Origin: Chryseobacterium gleum
Lineage (GTDB): Bacteria > Bacteroidota > Bacteroidia > Flavobacteriales_D > Crocinitomicaceae
Direction: 5' to 3'
DNA: 64,000 nucleotides
Assembly (NCBI GenBank): GCA_945882095.1
Contig: CAMCWF010000006.1
Location: forward strand, 42,063 to 106,062
Shown: positions 44,430 through 53,643 of the stretch, in pieces
How positions within the stretch are numbered: position 1 is the first letter of the stretch
How the letters are laid out: each line of letters opens with the position of its first letter
The notes under the pieces: generated by a model
Told to the model about the DNA's origin: nothing
Databases searched by the model: none
Seen by the model: only the letters and a program-made list of their open reading frames with translations
Made by a program: the position numbers and the translations under genes

Positions 44430-44930
44430 TTATCGTCCAAAAAAGCGATCGTCCTTATCCTCCCTTGTTTCATCTTCCAAGTGGAATTGTTTTAACATAG
44501 GGTGATAATCCATTGAATCCATGTTTAAAATCCTTCTTAAATTGGGATGTCCTTGGAATTCAACCCCATAGAAGTCAAATGTTTCGCGTTCCATCCAATT
44601 TGCTGTTTCAAAGACCGAGGTTAAACTTTGGATTTGAGGTTTGTCAATCGAAAGGTAGCATTTGATCCTAAGCCTATTTTGGTTTTTCCAGCTGTGCAGG
44701 TGATATACCAAGCAAAGCTCTCTTTCTTTCGATTCAGGATAGTGAACAGCACCTAAAAGTGTAAGGAAATTAAAGGAAAGTGAAGCATCGTTTTTCAAGG
44801 CATCGGCCGTGGCTAATAAATCAACAGGAGAAATTTCCACCACCAAACAATCGTACAATTCTTCAGTTTGAAGTATTCTGTCTTCAAATTTTTGCTGTAA
44901 ATCCGCTCGTAACTGATTATTTTTCGACAT
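44430..44930 (-). CDS. nuoC: NADH-quinone oxidoreductase subunit C
   Basis: 166 residues, the 30-kDa-type subunit. The diagnostic motif ERETFDFYGVEFQGHPNLRR (WxEREvyDmfGi pattern) and the terminal segment GYHPMLKQFHLED-like (here DYHPMLKQFHLED) are present. No cofactor. The start overlaps the nuoB 3' end by 14 bases. Confidence 0.95.
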   Translation of the reverse strand: MSKNNQLRADLQQKFEDRILQTEELYDCLVVEISPVDLLATADALKNDASLSFNFLTLLGAVHYPESKERELCLVYHLHSWKNQNRLRIKCYLSIDKPQIQSLTSVFETANWMERETFDFYGVEFQGHPNLRRILNMDSMDYHPMLKQFHLEDETREDKDDRFFGR

Positions 44931-45474
44931 GTGGATTGGTTACTTCAATTTGATAATCTTCCAATAAATGCACATATTCTGAACTGTATCTTCTGCGCAT
45001 GGGTTCGTGTCTGACGAGGCGATGGATGTTCATTACACCATCTATAATTTGCTCTGGGCGGGGAGGACAACCGGGTACATAAACATCCACAGGAATAATG
45101 CGGTCAATTCCTTGGAGTACACTGTAGGTATCAAAAATCCCTCCTGAGGAAGCGCAAGCACCAACGGATAATACCCATTTAGGTTCTGCCATTTGTTCGT
45201 AGACTTGTTTGAGTATGGGAGCTAATTTTTTTGAGATGGTGCCCGCTACAATCAGCAAATCACATTGTCTTGGGGTAAAACTCAATCGCTCCATTCCAAA
45301 ACGAGATAAATCATAGGTAGAGCCCATGGTCGCCATGAATTCAATGCCACAGCAAGAAGTAGCGAACGGTAAGGGCCAAACGGAGTTTTTACGTGCCAAT
45401 GCCACAGCATTTTCCAGCGTTGTCAGCTGATGACCTTCGCCATTAATGACTTCAAGGTTTTCTATTTTTCCCAT
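44917..45474 (-). CDS. nuoB: NADH-quinone oxidoreductase subunit B
   Basis: 185 residues. Ligands of the terminal 4Fe-4S cluster N2 include the tandem cysteines in TSCCGIEFMA, the Cys in GACASSGG and the Cys in VPGCPPRPEQ. The start overlaps the nuoA stop by 13 bases. N2 is the cluster that reduces the quinone. Confidence 0.97.
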   Translation of the reverse strand: MGKIENLEVINGEGHQLTTLENAVALARKNSVWPLPFATSCCGIEFMATMGSTYDLSRFGMERLSFTPRQCDLLIVAGTISKKLAPILKQVYEQMAEPKWVLSVGACASSGGIFDTYSVLQGIDRIIPVDVYVPGCPPRPEQIIDGVMNIHRLVRHEPMRRRYSSEYVHLLEDYQIEVTNPHVEK

Positions 45475-45845
45475 TCCAATGCACCTTTTTTACGAACATA
45501 TAAAAATCCAATCAAGAAGAACGCAACAAACATGACCACTGCCAAAAGTCCTTCCAGTTTCAATGCGTGAAAATTCACCGCGTAGGGATAGAAAAAGATT
45601 ACTTCGACGTCAAAAAGCACAAAAAGAATGGCGGTCATGAAATACCGAATGGAAACAGGGAAACGGGCATTTCCCTCAGCGGGGATTCCACATTCAAAGT
45701 TTTCATCTTTCTTTTTGGTTCTTACAGATGGCGTAAGAAGATGTGTGGCGATAAGGGTAAAAATTACGAAGCCAGCGGCTACACCCATTTGGATGAGCAA
45801 GGGAAGGTAATTTAAATTAGAAGTCACATTAGAAGTGGTTTCCAT
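45462..45845 (-). CDS. nuoA: NADH-quinone oxidoreductase subunit A
   Basis: 127 residues with three transmembrane helices and the conserved loop FECGIPAEGNARFPVSIRYF between helices 1 and 2, then FVLFDVEVIFFYPYA with the conserved acidic pair. First gene of the 14-gene operon; a good promoter lies 40 bases upstream. Confidence 0.96.
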   Translation of the reverse strand: METTSNVTSNLNYLPLLIQMGVAAGFVIFTLIATHLLTPSVRTKKKDENFECGIPAEGNARFPVSIRYFMTAILFVLFDVEVIFFYPYAVNFHALKLEGLLAVVMFVAFFLIGFLYVRKKGALEWEK

Positions 45846-45885
45846 GAACTTAATTATTTAGCTGTATAAAACAGATTTTTGCTGA

Positions 45886-45917
45886 CAAATTTAGGTTTTA
45901 CTTTGGAATTCAAACAA
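45886..45917 (-). promoter_or_regulatory. Candidate promoter of the nuo operon
   Basis: On the minus strand TAAATTTG (45886-45893) matches TAnnTTTG; upstream TTTG (45911-45914) at 17 bases or TTG (45915-45917) at 21 bases supplies the -33 element. The leader would be about 35-40 bases before the nuoA ATG. Confidence 0.55.
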
Positions 45918-45997
45918 GGAAAATTGGAAATAATTATTTTTTTTATTCAAGTATTTGAATTGCCCTATTTATCAAGACTTTCTGTTTTTTTTTGCGA

Positions 45998-46939
45998 TCA
46001 ATGTAAGCTGGCAAGGTATCTTTCCGCATCCAACGCTGCCATACACCCTGTCCCTGCCGCTGTAATCGCTTGACGATAGGTTTTATCAGCTGCATCTCCC
46101 GATACGAATACACCTGTTACATTTGTTTTTGAACTTCCAGGTTGTGCATATTTGATATATCCCGTTTCATCTAAATCAATGAATTCTTTAAAAATATCTG
46201 TATTTGGATGATGTCCAATGGCAACGAAAAATCCAGTACAGCTAATTTCTCGAACCTCCTTAGTAACAATGTTCACAACACGTACACCGGTAACCAATTG
46301 ACCGTCGCCAAGAACTTCCTCTGTTTCTGTATTGTATAATATCTCGATGTTCGGTGTTTTTTGAACGCGGTCCACCATGATTTTTGAAGCCCTGAATTCA
46401 TTTTTACGAACCAGCATGGTAACTTTCGTACAAAGTTTGGCAAGGTAATGTGCTTCTTCACAAGCAGAATCTCCAGCACCAACAATTACGGTTTCTTGTC
46501 CGCGATAGAAAAACCCATCACAAACGGCACAAGCAGAAACCCCACCGCCCAACTGTAGGTATTTTTGTTCGCTTTCCAATCCTAAATATTTTGCAGATGC
46601 CCCTGTAGCAATGATGACCGTTTTTGCATGAATTTCCGTACCGTCCTCTGTCCAGCATTTGTGCACAGAACCTGAAAAATCAACCTTGGTAATAAAACCG
46701 GATTTAATGTCTGTTTCAAATCGAAGGGCTTGATCTTTAAGTTGAACCATCATTTCTGGTCCTGAAATGCCTTCTGGATAACCTGGGAAATTTTCCACTT
46801 CATTCGTTGTTGTAAGTTGTCCACCAGGCTGCAGTCCTTCATACATCAATGGCTTCATGTCTGCGCGGGCAGCGTAAATTGCAGCAGTATATCCAGCTGG
46901 ACCGGATCCGATAATAAGACAGTTTGTTTCTTTAATCAT
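45998..46939 (-). CDS. trxB: Thioredoxin-disulfide reductase
   Basis: 313 residues from ATG 46939; a TTG seven codons upstream is rejected. FAD-binding GSGPAGYTAAIYAARA at the N-terminus, redox-active CAVC (Cys137, Cys140) in ACAVCDGFF, NADPH-binding VGAGDSACEEA, and C-terminal GVFVSGDAADKTYRQAITAAG that contacts FAD. Reduces thioredoxin with NADPH in the cytosol. Length and motif order are those of the low-molecular-weight class. Divergent from the S8 peptidase gene across 122 bases; TATTTTTG upstream could be its -7 element. Confidence 0.96.
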   Translation of the reverse strand: MIKETNCLIIGSGPAGYTAAIYAARADMKPLMYEGLQPGGQLTTTNEVENFPGYPEGISGPEMMVQLKDQALRFETDIKSGFITKVDFSGSVHKCWTEDGTEIHAKTVIIATGASAKYLGLESEQKYLQLGGGVSACAVCDGFFYRGQETVIVGAGDSACEEAHYLAKLCTKVTMLVRKNEFRASKIMVDRVQKTPNIEILYNTETEEVLGDGQLVTGVRVVNIVTKEVREISCTGFFVAIGHHPNTDIFKEFIDLDETGYIKYAQPGSSKTNVTGVFVSGDAADKTYRQAITAAGTGCMAALDAERYLASLH

Positions 46940-47061
46940 GGGTGAATTTGTTTTAGGCAAAAATAGAATTTTTGGAGCACCTAATCTTAGAAACTCATTT
47001 ATATCCCTATTGAATTTTTTTATAGCCTATTTTTTTTAATTTCGCCTTCTAATATTTAACC

Positions 47062-48636
47062 ATGAAAATCTTTTTTATCCTTCTTGCCCTCACTTTGTGT
47101 ACGTCCAATTTTTTCGCTCAGGCCAAAGAATCGGCCAATTGGTATTTGAACAGTCCGAATCAATCCAAAGTATATGGAACGGCTGCCAATGAAGCCTATG
47201 AATTGTTGACTGGAAAGAAATCCATTCCTGTCATAGTGGCTGTAATAGACAGTGGGGTTGAAATTGATCATCCAGATTTAAAAGATGTGATTTGGGTGAA
47301 TGCAGACGAGGTCCCTAACAACGGACTTGACGATGACCACAATGGATATGTTGACGATGTGCATGGTTGGTCATTTTTAGGGGGCGCAACTTCTGATATT
47401 AACGATGAAGCTTCAGAGTTGAAAAGAATGGTTTTTCTGGAGAAAAAGCATTTTGGAAACAAGAAAATTGATGAGATTGATCCCTTGGAAAAAGCACGTT
47501 TTGAAAAATACCAAGCGATGAAAGCTAAATATGACAAAGAGTTGGGAATGAATGAGCAATCGTACCAAAACCTCTCAATGATTGCAGGATATGTTGACAA
47601 TGTAAAAATGGCTTCCAATGGCATTTTTTCTAAAGAGACCAACAATGCCTACGTACCTAAAGATGAAAAAGAGAAAAAAATTCAATCCAGAATTAAACTG
47701 TTTTTCATTCAACTACCACCAGAACAACTGGATAAAGAAATTCACCATGCGCTTGAATCCACGGCTTCCCAAATAAAAATGGCATCCATAGATGCGGACA
47801 GCATTCGTACGGTCGTAGTGGGGGATGATCCCAATAATTTATCAAACCGTTACTACGGTTGCAATCGCTACGAAGGACCTGATGCCATGCATGGTACGCA
47901 CGTATCGGGAATCATTGCGGCCAAACGAGGTAACGGCGTTGGAATCGATGGAATTGCGGACAAGGCTCAAATCATGGTTTTAAGGGCCGTTCCCAACGGG
48001 GATGAGCGCGACAAAGACGTTGCCAATGCCATCCGCTATGCGGTTGACAATGGTGCGAAAGTTATAAATATGTCTTTTGGAAAATACTACACCCTGCACA
48101 AATCATATGTAGATGATGCCATTGCGTATGCTTTGGATCACGATGTTTTACTGGTCCATGCAGCAGGGAATGATGGCAAAAACAAAGACTTGGAAGATTC
48201 CTACCCTACAAGAATTTCAAATACGGGAACCGTTTATCCCAATTGGATTGAGGTGGGTGCTTCCGGTGCTTCATCATCCCCTAAAAAAAGAATAGCTGAA
48301 TTTTCAAATTATGGTGCCACCACCGTTGATTTCTTCGCGCCAGGGGTAGATATTTACTCTACAGTACCTGATGGTAAATATGAAGACGCTTCAGGCACAT
48401 CCATGGCATGTCCAGCAACCGCTGGGGTAGCAGCATTGATTCGCAGTTATTTCCCAGAATTATCTGCCGTTGAGGTCAAAGAAATTTTAATGAAAACAAC
48501 CACGCCCCTGAAAAAGAAAATCAAAATTCCTGGAACGAATAAAAAAGGGAAAATGAAAGATCTTTCCATAACAGGTGGTTTCGTGAACGCTGCCAATGCG
48601 GTGAATTACATCCTGAAGAATACGAAAACGAATTAA
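47062..48636 (+). CDS. Exported S8 (subtilisin) family serine peptidase
   Basis: 524 residues with signal peptide (MKIFFILLALTLCTSNFFAQ). Catalytic triad: Asp63 in AVIDSGVEIDHPDL, His277 in HGTHVSGIIAA and Ser447 in SGTSMACPATAG; the oxyanion Asn is in VHAAGNDG. The Asp-His distance is 214 residues, against about 32 in subtilisin, so a large charged, helical insertion sits in between. No prodomain and no T9SS sorting domain are evident; the C-terminus ends shortly after the catalytic domain. Periplasmic or extracellular location is expected. Stop codon overlaps the convergent comEC gene by four bases. Confidence 0.93.
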   Translation: MKIFFILLALTLCTSNFFAQAKESANWYLNSPNQSKVYGTAANEAYELLTGKKSIPVIVAVIDSGVEIDHPDLKDVIWVNADEVPNNGLDDDHNGYVDDVHGWSFLGGATSDINDEASELKRMVFLEKKHFGNKKIDEIDPLEKARFEKYQAMKAKYDKELGMNEQSYQNLSMIAGYVDNVKMASNGIFSKETNNAYVPKDEKEKKIQSRIKLFFIQLPPEQLDKEIHHALESTASQIKMASIDADSIRTVVVGDDPNNLSNRYYGCNRYEGPDAMHGTHVSGIIAAKRGNGVGIDGIADKAQIMVLRAVPNGDERDKDVANAIRYAVDNGAKVINMSFGKYYTLHKSYVDDAIAYALDHDVLLVHAAGNDGKNKDLEDSYPTRISNTGTVYPNWIEVGASGASSSPKKRIAEFSNYGATTVDFFAPGVDIYSTVPDGKYEDASGTSMACPATAGVAALIRSYFPELSAVEVKEILMKTTTPLKKKIKIPGTNKKGKMKDLSITGGFVNAANAVNYILKNTKTN

Positions 48637-50543
48637 AGTTCCTCTGCCTTTCTGAGGGCGGTCGTTCGCTGGCTTTTTACGTCCATAATTTCCCATTTAA
48701 TGTGAGACGCATTCTTTGGTTTTTGCCTGAGGATGTACTTTTTTTGTCGAAATTCCACTTTGTAAACATTGTGATGATTTTCTATGGTTAGAGGGCATTG
48801 TTGGGCTCGGCAGGATTGACTCTCCTTTATTTCTCTGTGTTGCCAATGTTTAATGGGATATATTTTTTCATACTCACCCTTTAAACGGTCTAGGTTCTTG
48901 CGATTTTCATAGTTTTCAGTGAAAAAAACCGTTCCATTTCCTTTGTTGTTTAAAATGAAAATCGGGCGTTTTGTGTTTAAGAGCATGAGGTGTTCTGTGT
49001 TTTGGTGTTTATATCGACCATAGGTAATTGCAGCGATGACGGCCAGCATAGGTAGGGTTTTAAGTGTGATGGAACGCAGCGGAACATGGAAAAACCAAAG
49101 CACGGAAAGTACCATCGCGAAAACCATCCCTATGGAAAGGTCAAAACCAGCTTCTACGGATCCATCGAGATTGGCAACAAAATGAATGAATTGTGTCATT
49201 GCTTTTAGGGTCCATTGGAATGAAAACCCAAGCATTTCTTGAATGAAAGGGATCTCTTGAAGGAAAAGATAAGCAAAACCAATGTACATTGCCAGGCTTG
49301 AAATTAAGGTGATTCCTAAGTTTGCGAGCAAAAAATAATTTGGAAAATAGTGGAAATGGTATAAGGTAAGCGGTACAGTGAACAACTGTGCAGCCACCGA
49401 AACGGAAGTAGCCTCCCAAAAATAGCCAAGTACCATGTTCTTGGGTTGCCAGATGGATTTAATTTTTTCGTGGTAATTGAGAATTCCGAAAACCGCTAAA
49501 TACGAAAGTTGAAATCCGATGTCATAGATGTAGTAAGGAGAAACCAACAATAACACCCACGCTGAAAAAAACAGAATCGCATTCGAGTTTGCTTTCAATC
49601 CCCAAAAAGTACCGATTTGGAAGAGAGTGAACATAAAAACGGATCGGATTACACTGGGAGAAAAGCCGGTTAACAAAGCATAGAACCACAAAATGACCAG
49701 AATCAATAATATGGCCTTTTTTCTGGAAATCCATTTGGAGAATAATTGAAAGCTCATTAATAAAATTTGTGCAAACAACGAAATATGCATTCCCGAAACT
49801 GCCAGAACGTGAATCGCTCCCGTTGCTGAAAAATCATCGCGAGTGTTGCTTTCGATGTCACTCACATCGCCTAGTATTAAAGCTTTTGCCAAAGCCAATT
49901 CCTTTCCATGAACATATTTCCCCATTCTTTCCCCTAAAAACTGCTGTTGGCTCTTCATAAAATCGCGAAAATGTGAACGTTTTCCAAGAATTACAATGGA
50001 ATCCCTAATGAAATAGTTCACTCGTATTCCTTTGGATTTATAGAAAGTTTCAATTTCAAATGAACCTGGGTTTCCATTGTTTTTTATCGGAATAGGCAGG
50101 GAACTTGTTGCGATGAGGATTCCGTTTTTCAATGGGAAGGTTTGGCCGGACACATAGCAATTTGCCTTGTGGTTACTGTTTACCCAACCGCTGTTTGAAT
50201 GCTTGTAAATTTGACCGGTTGCATGGATTCCTTTTGCTGTGGTTTGGACGTCGGTTAAACGCAGAACGGAGTAGGTTGCTAAGGGACCTTCTTTGTGGTC
50301 AGCTTGTTGCGTTGCCAACATTCCGATACAATACATAGAAACCAAAGCAAAAATAGGAGATAAGCTATGCTGAAGAAGGCAGTGCGCGATCATTCCACAT
50401 AAAATCATCATAACGGTAAAACTTACCAATACGAATTGGGAACATTGGATAGGGGAGAATTCTCCAAGCAGAGTACATGCCAAAGTCAATGGCATTAGAA
50501 CTTCAGGCCCGAGTCGTGGACCTAAAAGAATGGGTGTCGTCAT
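48633..50543 (-). CDS. comEC: ComEC/Rec2-type DNA uptake channel protein
   Basis: 636 residues. About eight to ten hydrophobic segments; an N-terminal DUF4131-like domain (TGQIYKHSNSGWVNSN) and the ComEC competence core with KALILGDVSDIESNTRDDFS, TGAIHVLAVSGMHISLFAQI, LTGFSPSVIRSVFMFTLF and YYIYDIGFQLSYLAVFGI. These are the standard family marks. The protein ends without the metallo-beta-lactamase domain found in Firmicutes and proteobacterial forms, which I recall is common in Bacteroidota. It would move single-stranded DNA across the inner membrane in transformation. Nine bases downstream of recQ and probably co-transcribed. Confidence 0.92.
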   Translation of the reverse strand: MTTPILLGPRLGPEVLMPLTLACTLLGEFSPIQCSQFVLVSFTVMMILCGMIAHCLLQHSLSPIFALVSMYCIGMLATQQADHKEGPLATYSVLRLTDVQTTAKGIHATGQIYKHSNSGWVNSNHKANCYVSGQTFPLKNGILIATSSLPIPIKNNGNPGSFEIETFYKSKGIRVNYFIRDSIVILGKRSHFRDFMKSQQQFLGERMGKYVHGKELALAKALILGDVSDIESNTRDDFSATGAIHVLAVSGMHISLFAQILLMSFQLFSKWISRKKAILLILVILWFYALLTGFSPSVIRSVFMFTLFQIGTFWGLKANSNAILFFSAWVLLLVSPYYIYDIGFQLSYLAVFGILNYHEKIKSIWQPKNMVLGYFWEATSVSVAAQLFTVPLTLYHFHYFPNYFLLANLGITLISSLAMYIGFAYLFLQEIPFIQEMLGFSFQWTLKAMTQFIHFVANLDGSVEAGFDLSIGMVFAMVLSVLWFFHVPLRSITLKTLPMLAVIAAITYGRYKHQNTEHLMLLNTKRPIFILNNKGNGTVFFTENYENRKNLDRLKGEYEKIYPIKHWQHREIKESQSCRAQQCPLTIENHHNVYKVEFRQKKYILRQKPKNASHIKWEIMDVKSQRTTALRKAEEL

Positions 50544-50552
50544 ACGTTAATT

Positions 50553-52427
50553 TTAACGGTAATACTTCCCGTCGATAAGTTGGATTTTTTGTTCGAGTTG
50601 CATCTCCCGAATGGCCCATTTCAAATCTTCCTTTGGAAGCGGAATGCGTTCTTGAAGTTCGGAGAAATTTAAGGGAGAGATAAGCGCATCTAAAATAAAA
50701 GTCTCGATGCTCTGTAGGTCAAGTTTCTGCCTTTTGCAATAATCACATTTGTTACATGGTTCTGAGGTTTGGCCAAAATAATTTAAAAGAAACTGTGACC
50801 TACATTCGTTTGATGACAAGTAATTTAGGACAGCATCGAGTTTCCGTTGTCCCGTATCTTTGCGTTTTTGGTAGACCTCATAAGACAACTGGAAATAATC
50901 ATCGGGACGTCGTTCGGTTAAAAATGTGATGGAAGGCAGATTGGATTTAGGGATCCAGTCTATGATGCCATTTTGAAGCAAATGCCTTAGTTGTTCGTTC
51001 ACAGCAGATTCAGTCATTTTCAATTTACTCGCAAGGGAAGAGGGTACAACTGTAAAAAACTGACCTTCCTCTACCAAACAATTTCGTTGCATAAAATGAA
51101 TCAGGCTATGCATGTTAGGTTGTGCAATTTGGAAATTATACAAGGTTATTCCCGACACCAAAAACTGAACCTTGTCAGGGGTGTGCGTAGCTTCTATAAA
51201 TTGAAGCGTTTGATTCATTTCTAAAATCTTTAGGGCGTGATATACTTCCAAAGGATCCAATTGGTACATTTTTGAAAAGGCAGGCAAGTCAATTGGATAA
51301 TTCTCGTCAAGACCGGAACCTACAGCGATTCTTAAGTATCCCAACAACGCATGGTAGATTTTTTTGATTACATCTTGAGGCGGGAATTTTTTTTCGAATT
51401 CAACTTGTAAATCAGTGGCATCATTTTCCTCTATGAATGCAATGGTACGTGCCTCCAAACCATCTCTACCGGCCCTTCCTGCTTCTTGGGTGTACGCCTC
51501 AAGGTTTTCTGGGAAATCATAGTGTAGTACAAAACGTACATTGGGTTTGTCGATTCCCATGCCGAAAGCATTGGTAGCAATCATTAGGGAATAAGTACCG
51601 TTCATCCATCCTGTTAACGCTTGACTTCGCTCCTGATGGCTCATGCCTCCGTGGTAGGGTGCTGCGTTTAACTTGCTGGATATAAAAACCTTTGTTAAGG
51701 ATTTCACCGCTTTCCTTGTCCTACAATACACAATCCCTGTCATGTGCCCTTTTCCATTGCAATACGCCAGGATGCTCCCTAATTTATTGCTTGATCTTAT
51801 GATCTCATAACTTAAATTTTTACGTTGAAAATCCCCACGGTGAATTTTTGGGTTTTTCAGCTTTAATTGTAAAACAATGTCGTCGACTACTTCTGATGTA
51901 GCGGTTGCCGTTAATGCCAAAATGGGTAAGTCCGGAAGGGTTTCTCTTACTATGTGAATGTTCTTGTAGGCGGGACGGAAATCGTGGCCCCATTCGGAAA
52001 TGCAATGCGCTTCATCCACGACGAGAAGTTTAACGGGCATTTTCTTTAGGCGTTCTTTGAAAATGGGTGTTTGAATCCTTTCAGGGGAGAGGTATAAAAA
52101 GTCATAAGCGCCGAAAACCGCATTGTTGAGAAGGATGTCGATTTCTCTATAGGTTAACGTACTTGAAATGGCACAAGCCCTGATGCCGCGTGACTTAAGA
52201 TTTCTAACCTGATCTTCCATTAACGAAATCAAAGGCGAGATAACCAAAGTTAAGGATCCCAATGCCAATCCAGGGACTTGAAAACAAATGGATTTGCCTC
52301 CACCGGTTGGCAGCATAGCCAAAACATCATTTCCATTTAGGGAATCCGCTATGATGGGCCACTGGGATGCACGGAAATCATCGTAACCCCAGTATTTTAA
52401 AAGAATTTCCTTACTTTTTTCTTGCAT
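50553..52427 (-). CDS. recQ: RecQ family ATP-dependent DNA helicase
   Basis: 624 residues. Motifs: MLPTGGGKSICFQVP (Walker A, Lys45), DEAHCISEWGHDFRP (Asp138-His141 plus the aromatic-rich loop), LALTATAT, and QEAGRAGRDG (motif VI). The C-terminal RQC region has the zinc site with Cys in CRSQFLLNYFG and CNKCDYCKRQK. There is no HRDC domain; the last 60 residues form a winged-helix-like tail. 3'-5' unwinding in recombination and repair is expected. Divergent from ilvE. Confidence 0.95.
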   Translation of the reverse strand: MQEKSKEILLKYWGYDDFRASQWPIIADSLNGNDVLAMLPTGGGKSICFQVPGLALGSLTLVISPLISLMEDQVRNLKSRGIRACAISSTLTYREIDILLNNAVFGAYDFLYLSPERIQTPIFKERLKKMPVKLLVVDEAHCISEWGHDFRPAYKNIHIVRETLPDLPILALTATATSEVVDDIVLQLKLKNPKIHRGDFQRKNLSYEIIRSSNKLGSILAYCNGKGHMTGIVYCRTRKAVKSLTKVFISSKLNAAPYHGGMSHQERSQALTGWMNGTYSLMIATNAFGMGIDKPNVRFVLHYDFPENLEAYTQEAGRAGRDGLEARTIAFIEENDATDLQVEFEKKFPPQDVIKKIYHALLGYLRIAVGSGLDENYPIDLPAFSKMYQLDPLEVYHALKILEMNQTLQFIEATHTPDKVQFLVSGITLYNFQIAQPNMHSLIHFMQRNCLVEEGQFFTVVPSSLASKLKMTESAVNEQLRHLLQNGIIDWIPKSNLPSITFLTERRPDDYFQLSYEVYQKRKDTGQRKLDAVLNYLSSNECRSQFLLNYFGQTSEPCNKCDYCKRQKLDLQSIETFILDALISPLNFSELQERIPLPKEDLKWAIREMQLEQKIQLIDGKYYR

Positions 52428-52479
52428 TGAATAGAGACCTTAAATGTAACATTTATTCCGCCTGCCTAACGGCTTTTTG

Positions 52480-52510
52480 TTGTGAACCTTGTATATTCAA
52501 TGTATATTCG
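52480..52510 (+). promoter_or_regulatory. Candidate promoter of ilvE
   Basis: TTG (52480-52482), 20 bases, TATATTCG (52503-52510), one mismatch from TAnnTTTG. Transcription would start only about ten bases before the ATG. Confidence 0.4.
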
Positions 52511-52525
52511 CGACAAAATTAATCT

Positions 52526-53596
52526 ATGTCTTTCACTGAACTCACCATATCAGTAGAAAAATGCAAGCATTCAAAAATTAACCAAGTGGATTGGGATAAC
52601 CTTCCTTTTGGTAGGGTTTTCTCTGACCATATGCTTGTAATGGAATACGACAATGGAATGTGGCAAAATCCCAAAATATCTCCTTTTCAAACCATTGACA
52701 TGCATCCTGCGATGTCTGCTATACATTACGGACAATCTATTTTTGAGGGATTAAAAGCTTATCGTAGGGAAGATGGAAGTTTGTCAATTTTCAGACCCGA
52801 GATGAACGCAGCAAGGTTCAATCAATCGGCTTACAGAATGTGTATGCCTGAGATTCCTGTTGATTTGTTTATAGAAAGCATCCGAAAATTGGTTGAAATC
52901 GATGCAGATTGGGTTCCCAATAAACAGGGGCATGCGCTCTACATTCGTCCCTTTATGTTCGCAACCGACGAATGGGTGGGAATTAAACCTTCTGAATCTT
53001 ATAAATTTATCATCATCCTTTCTCCGGTAGGGAATTACTATGCAGAGCCAGTGCGGGTAAAAATCGAGGATTACTACACCCGTGCAGTACAAGGAGGCGT
53101 AGGTAGGGCAAAGGTTGCAGGGAACTATGGCGCGAGTATGTATCCTGCAAAACAAGCACAAGATTTAGGATTTCATCAATTGGTTTGGACCGATGCCAAG
53201 GAGCATAAATTCATCGAAGAATCAGGAACCATGAACATTGTTTTTCAAATCAATGGGACCTTAATTACGCCAACCGAAGACGATGACACCATTCTAAGAG
53301 GCATTACCAAGAGATCCATTATTGAAATAGCCAACCATTGGGGTATTCCTGTTGAAGAACGAAAAGTTTCAGTGGAGGAAATCCTCACCGCGCTTCGCAA
53401 CGGTACGCTGGAAGATACTTTTGGTGCTGGAACAGCCGCTACTTTGGCACAAATTGCAGTGATAGGTTACAAAGATGAAGTATTTACGTTGCCCGATTTT
53501 GAATCCCGTGCTTTGTCAAACAAAATAAAAGATTACATAGATAAGGTGAAAATAGGGGCCGAAGAAGATGTTTTTGGTTGGAACCACAGCGTTTAA
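52526..53596 (+). CDS. ilvE: Branched-chain amino acid aminotransferase
   Basis: 356 residues, class IV PLP aminotransferase of the longer (eukaryote-like, type II) form. The PLP-binding lysine is Lys196 in GRAKVAGNYGASMYPAKQ. Other conserved segments: IHYGQSIFEGLKAYRREDGS, LYIRPFMFATDEWVG, EESGTMNIVFQING and DTFGAGTAATLAQIAVIGY. Transfers amino groups between Leu/Ile/Val and 2-oxoglutarate, the last step of their synthesis and first of their breakdown. Monocistronic; the following gene starts 47 bases later. Confidence 0.96.
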   Translation: MSFTELTISVEKCKHSKINQVDWDNLPFGRVFSDHMLVMEYDNGMWQNPKISPFQTIDMHPAMSAIHYGQSIFEGLKAYRREDGSLSIFRPEMNAARFNQSAYRMCMPEIPVDLFIESIRKLVEIDADWVPNKQGHALYIRPFMFATDEWVGIKPSESYKFIIILSPVGNYYAEPVRVKIEDYYTRAVQGGVGRAKVAGNYGASMYPAKQAQDLGFHQLVWTDAKEHKFIEESGTMNIVFQINGTLITPTEDDDTILRGITKRSIIEIANHWGIPVEERKVSVEEILTALRNGTLEDTFGAGTAATLAQIAVIGYKDEVFTLPDFESRALSNKIKDYIDKVKIGAEEDVFGWNHSV

Positions 53597-53643
53597 CCTT
53601 ACTGTATTTGGTGGAACTTCTCCATTTCCCTAAGCGCTCGTCA

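Noticed and set aside
45930..45965. Hairpin ATTCAA / TTGAAT with an A/T run downstream of trxB as a terminator
   Set aside because: The homopolymer is on the wrong side for the minus-strand transcript and the stem is short.
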